From contig NZ_GG700753.1 in the NCBI RefSeq assembly GCF_000160855.1, forward strand, positions 33,054 to 55,902: a stretch of 22,849 nt of DNA, written 5' to 3'. The translations under genes were made by a program, and so were the position numbers. The stretch's first letter is position 1. Each line of letters starts with the position of its first letter. This document shows, piece by piece, positions 22,830 to 22,849 of the stretch. The notes beneath the pieces are model-generated. The model was given only the letters and a program-made list of their open reading frames with translations. It did no database searches and was not told where the DNA came from. This stretch comes from Lactobacillus helveticus DSM 20075 = CGMCC 1.1877 (GTDB lineage Bacteria; Bacillota; Bacilli; Lactobacillales; Lactobacillaceae).

Positions 22830-22849
22830 TAAAAAGATGATCTTTTTCC
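22830..22849 (+). terminator. Probable pepV terminator, cut by the window end
   Basis: AAAAAGAT and ATCTTTTT form an inverted repeat starting five bases after the pepV stop. The window ends within or just after it, so the T tract cannot be judged. Confidence 0.45.

Noticed and set aside
1..22849. CRISPR arrays, tRNA or rRNA genes
   Set aside because: No regularly spaced repeats, cloverleaf sequences or rRNA motifs were seen on either strand; short tRNA-like structures could still be missed by eye.

Overview
The window looks like chromosome of an AT-rich lactic acid bacterium of the Lactobacillus acidophilus/helveticus/crispatus group. This rests on protein resemblance (PepV-type dipeptidase, PEP carboxylase, amino-acid ABC transporter, IS1223-like IS3 element), AGGAGG-type ribosome sites and base composition. 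I could not run a search, so the species is an inference. The segment is rich in insertion sequences and broken genes.

Layout. 1-1470: an open-ended minus-strand gene with a degenerate Toprim-like motif, a hairpin-rich gap, and a dam adenine methylase that has lost its N-terminal half. 1470-3304: an IS3-family element with a programmed -1 slip site, an extra frameshift in orfA, and a hairpin that would mask its ribosome site in read-in transcripts. 3383-6590: a four-gene polar amino-acid ABC operon (two permeases, ATPase, binding protein), probably for cysteine/cystine. A previously unlisted leader peptide with four Cys codons and an intrinsic terminator precede it. 6647-7194: MerR remnant and frameshifted DUF2255 gene, cut by a 5'-truncated IS5-family remnant (7130-7843). 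7844-12975: a folate block on the minus strand, reading folT remnant, folB, folKE fusion, folC, folP, Nudix, then a broken N-formylglutamate amidohydrolase. Only the biosynthetic genes are intact. 13075-17321: endonuclease III-like glycosylase, a broken small membrane protein, a LytTR/DUF3021 regulator pair, a GNAT acetyltransferase with a premature stop, a large unrecognised broken gene, and an HxlR regulator fragment. 17357-22827: ppc, a serine beta-lactamase-fold hydrolase and pepV.

How the parts work together. The folate genes would take GTP to dihydropteroate/dihydrofolate (GTP cyclohydrolase I, a Nudix pyrophosphatase, aldolase, pyrophosphokinase, synthase, FolC). The gene for folate uptake (folT) beside them is dead. 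The ABC operon and its leader form a coherent cysteine-controlled unit. The leader can fold into three successive, mutually exclusive pairings like a trp attenuator, and the transporter proteins themselves contain a single cysteine in total.

The most notable candidate for a new system is this Cys-leader attenuator (6345-6590). The IS3 self-masking hairpin, the relic folate island and the LytTR/DUF3021 pair follow. Many genes carry one-base frameshifts, several in homopolymers, so either strain decay or consensus error must be considered.
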